From Symsagittifera roscoffensis (Eukaryota > Xenacoelomorpha > Acoela > Convolutidae), in NCBI RefSeq assembly GCF_963678635.1, contig NW_026971466.1, positions 1-64,000 of the forward strand: 64,000 nucleotides of DNA, in the 5' to 3' direction. A model generated the notes under the pieces. It was not told the DNA's origin and ran no database searches. It saw nothing but the letters and a program-made list of their open reading frames with translations. Both the position numbers and the translations under genes were made by a program. Position 1 is the first letter of the stretch; each line of letters starts with the position of its first letter. Positions 61,605 through 64,000 of this stretch are shown here, piece after piece.

Positions 61605-62165
61605 AGTAGTAGAAGGGTGAGGCGATCAGGGGGAGTGGGTGGTGAGGGGGTTTTGACGACCCGCATGTATTAACATAGGCTATAGATTTTCCGTTCGTCA
61701 CCCTATGTATTAACATAGGCTATAGATTTCCCAATGTATTAAGATAGGGAATAGGTTTTCCAATGTATTAAGATGTTAAGGTTTCAGATGGTAAGTTTCA
61801 GAAAATATTTTGGCGCCCGATCTTACCAAGATTTAAGATAGTGTTTAGATTTCCCATGTATTAGGATAGTGTATAGATGTCCCTATGTATAAGGATTAGA
61901 AATTAATTGTATTAACACAGGGAATAGGTTTTCCAATGTATTAAGATAGGGAACGGTAAGGTTTCAGTGTGATTTTAGGAAAATGGTAAGAAAAACGGTT
62001 TTTTGGATTTTGTGGGGAAATGTCTAGTTTTTTCTCAAAAATCTCGGCATGTGTTATGTAATTTTTGAGTATTACAAGTAGAATGTGCTATGAAAAGATT
62101 ATGTTTTTAGGTTCATGGTAAGTCCATTGTAAGATGTGCAAAAATTTGGAAATGTTTATAAAAAA
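61605..62165 (+). repeat. Terminus of a second Maverick-like element
   Basis: Starts AGTAGTAGAAGGGTGAGG at the exact point where copy 2 of the block stops matching copy 1. Like the TIR at 8816 it has ATGTATTAACATAGGC units, GGTAAGGTTTCAGTGTGAT, ATGGTAAGAAAAACG and GGGAAATGTCT...CTCGGC. Extra ATGTATTAAGATAGGG units make it longer. The element would extend to the right beyond the window. Confidence 0.65.
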
Positions 62166-63256
62166 AGATATTTTTTCAAAAAACTTCAAAACACAATGAG
62201 ATTTGATATAATTTGACTTATTAACTATTTTATTAGATGATTCTTTTTTAAAAACTGTACTAAATGTAGCTTAAACTAAGCTGAAACCTACTGAAACCTT
62301 AAAAAAATTTCAAGTTTTTGGAAAAATATGCAAAAATTTCAAGTTTTTGGAAAAAATGTAGATATCTCAAGGTTTTGGCAAATTGATTGTTGCTTCTGAT
62401 TTAATTTTCAAAAAAATGGATATGTCTAGAGTTTAAAAATAAGCTCAAATTGTATTTCAATTGGCATCATGTTGAGACACTGATACAAAACTTTGAATGG
62501 AAATATGGATTTTTCCACAATTTTTTCTCAAAATATTGAAATACGATAAAGTTTACCTTAATTTGAGCTTAAAAGAGGTTTATGTAATGATCTGAACACA
62601 TAAAGTGCATATTAGTTGAATCAATATTGATACTTCTGAAGATAATTAATCGTAATTTTCGAGAAAGTAAAAATTAATCAAACCTATCCAAAGTTTTCCA
62701 TTTTTAACCTTTCAATTGTGTCATTAACCGGTTTTTTGTGCAATTCAAGGATAATTCACCTTAGAATCTCAACTCAATTAAATAAAAAGAGCAATATTTA
62801 TTGAAATTCCTAGATCAAGTTCCATGATCCAGCTCCTCTTCAGTTTTTTCTCAAAGAATCACCCAAACTTGTACAAAAATTACAAATTCTGAGACGTTTT
62901 TAACGTTTTCATTAATGATAAGATCCAGATCCTTGATAAAAATTGAACATTTCACTGCTAAAACTGACTAAAACTGAGTATATTTCTCTTAAAAATATAT
63001 TAGATTGTATGATATTCAACAAAATCTTCTTCAAAACTGATGATTAACTCTCTGTTGCTTCTACAGCATAAATTTCATGGTTTTTCCGTAGAAATTTTCT
63101 ATGGCCTAAGCTTATTTTTGCTTTCTGCTTATTGCATGTTTTCGCTCTTGAACTCACTTTGCAAGAAATTTTAGTCAGAACTGAGGAATTTAGGAGAAAA
63201 TAATATCAATTGAACGAACACTTTGTTGGCAGAGATAAAATTAGAACTGATAACGT
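62166..63256. other. Non-coding, AT-rich
   Basis: No gene seen. If the second Maverick starts at 61605, this matches the ~1.1 kb non-coding inner flank seen in the first (9151-10296). Confidence 0.4.
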
Positions 63257-63616
63257 CTAACTATTACCATCTACTTTGTACATATTCTCCTTTAGGTTCC
63301 CTTGTTTGGTTTCTACAGCATTTATTTCAGCAAAAACCCAAGTTTTGAGATCATTAATTATCACTTTTCTTGCAAAATAGTTTGTAATTCGCTTTTTGTT
63401 CTTGATTTTTGTCGGAAATTTCTCAAAAATGTCTAATTGAGAAAGAATCGCTGCAATTTTAAGCATTCGAAAGCACATGTATAATTTGAGAAATTTAAGG
63501 TGTATTTTTACGCTGATTTCGTCGAATAAATGAAGAGCAGTTCTATTGTTTATAATCTGCAAAACCTTTTGAAGTAGAAATATCGAAGCGAACTTTTTGC
63601 AACGTTTCTGCAACAT
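63257..63616 (-). CDS. Unrecognised 119-codon ORF
   Basis: Starts ATG (MLQKRCKKFASIFLLQKVLQ) and contains TALHLFDEISVKIHLKFLKL and NDLKTWVFAEINAVETKQGN. Basic, helix-rich and long for this base composition. No family recognised. Its position and strand fit a first gene of the second Maverick-like element, but that is inference. Confidence 0.35.
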   Translation of the reverse strand: MLQKRCKKFASIFLLQKVLQIINNRTALHLFDEISVKIHLKFLKLYMCFRMLKIAAILSQLDIFEKFPTKIKNKKRITNYFARKVIINDLKTWVFAEINAVETKQGNLKENMYKVDGNS

Positions 63617-64000
63617 TTATAACATCTAAAAGATATGTTCTCAAAAACAACGATTAAGGAAAGGAAATCATGGTGCAAACTGTAACAATTGAAAAATTTT
63701 GCGAACTTTATCAAGCAAAAACTTTATAATTCAACGTAATTTTCTGAATGAAAAAAAAATTGAAGCTAAACGGAACTAAAATTTTACTGTGTGTCCAGTT
63801 GAAATTTTTCTTGTCAAAGTTCTTAGAATTAGGAGATCATACATCTGGTTTTGCTAAAGTATTAGTTTGTTTAGAATTATTCAGCAGAATCCATAATATT
63901 TTCTCTAAAAATCTTTCTACATCAAATATTTTTATCCAACAGAATGAAATGTAAATTTTTGATTTATGCTTCGTGTATCATCTTCCGAAAGATGTTGGAG
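63617..64000. other. Window end, uncertain
   Basis: A 68-codon plus frame (63748-63954) is Lys/Leu-rich with a SKFLELGDHTSGF stretch. There is not enough to call it a gene. Confidence 0.3.

Noticed and set aside
1-64000. tRNA, rRNA or CRISPR-type arrays
   Set aside because: No cloverleaf with intact A and B boxes, no rRNA-like sequence and no regularly spaced direct repeats with unique spacers were seen; the CCGGA motifs have irregular spacing and variable cores.

Overview
This is an AT-rich, repeat-dominated piece of a eukaryotic nuclear genome. It is most likely from a nematode of the Caenorhabditis kind: introns are short with pyrimidine-AG acceptors, and the Maverick and Ty3-type proteins look like nematode families (the capsid-like ORF resembles C. 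elegans F54H12.2). I cannot name the species. Almost nothing looks like ordinary single-copy host gene. The window is a stack of nested mobile elements and duplications.

Layout. 1-2.6 kb: a decayed relative of the accessory gene of the large retrotransposon described below. 2.6-8.8 kb: mostly non-coding, with one small candidate spliced gene (4407-5474) whose last exons lie in an ~860 bp tandem duplication. 8816-25117: a whole 16.3 kb Maverick/Polinton element with terminal inverted repeats of about 330 bp and an identical 6-bp target duplication (TCTAAT) on each side. Its genes are recognisable but broken: adenain-type protease, capsid proteins, integrase, packaging ATPase, exonuclease-like ORF, PC4-like ORF, protein-primed DNA polymerase B and several unknown ORFs. 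26233-50728: a giant (24.5 kb) Ty3/Gypsy-type LTR retrotransposon on the minus strand. Its LTRs are 918-919 bp and differ by about eight substitutions and one indel. It has a ~2.9 kb leader, Gag-protease, RT-RNase H-integrase, and then about 8.9 kb of accessory coding sequence with an SGNH/GDSL-hydrolase domain. 50889-56489: a second, tandem copy of the right part of the Maverick and its flank, containing the empty insertion site of the retrotransposon. 56.5-64 kb: scattered unknown ORFs, a duplicated ~400 bp block, a minor-capsid fragment and the end of a second Maverick-like element at about 61605.

History read from the sequence. (1) The Maverick inserted and decayed; the polymerase lost its motif C region. 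(2) About 6.5 kb (polymerase, right terminus and flank) was duplicated in tandem. (3) The LTR retrotransposon inserted into the first copy only; the second copy still has the uninterrupted target. (4) Both copies then took independent lesions.

The most unusual content is the accessory region of the retrotransposon. Four overlapping frames plus one reading frame with an internal stop appear to be a single former polyprotein of nearly 3,000 codons, placed where an envelope gene would normally be. It has no envelope features, but it carries a GDS/GTND/DGIHF esterase-type module and perhaps a second, degenerate one. The element also shows nucleotide-level signals: an array of CCGGA-core motifs in the leader, three consecutive stem-loops in each LTR, and a 12-mer at the 3' polypurine tract that recurs inside pol in different reading frames.
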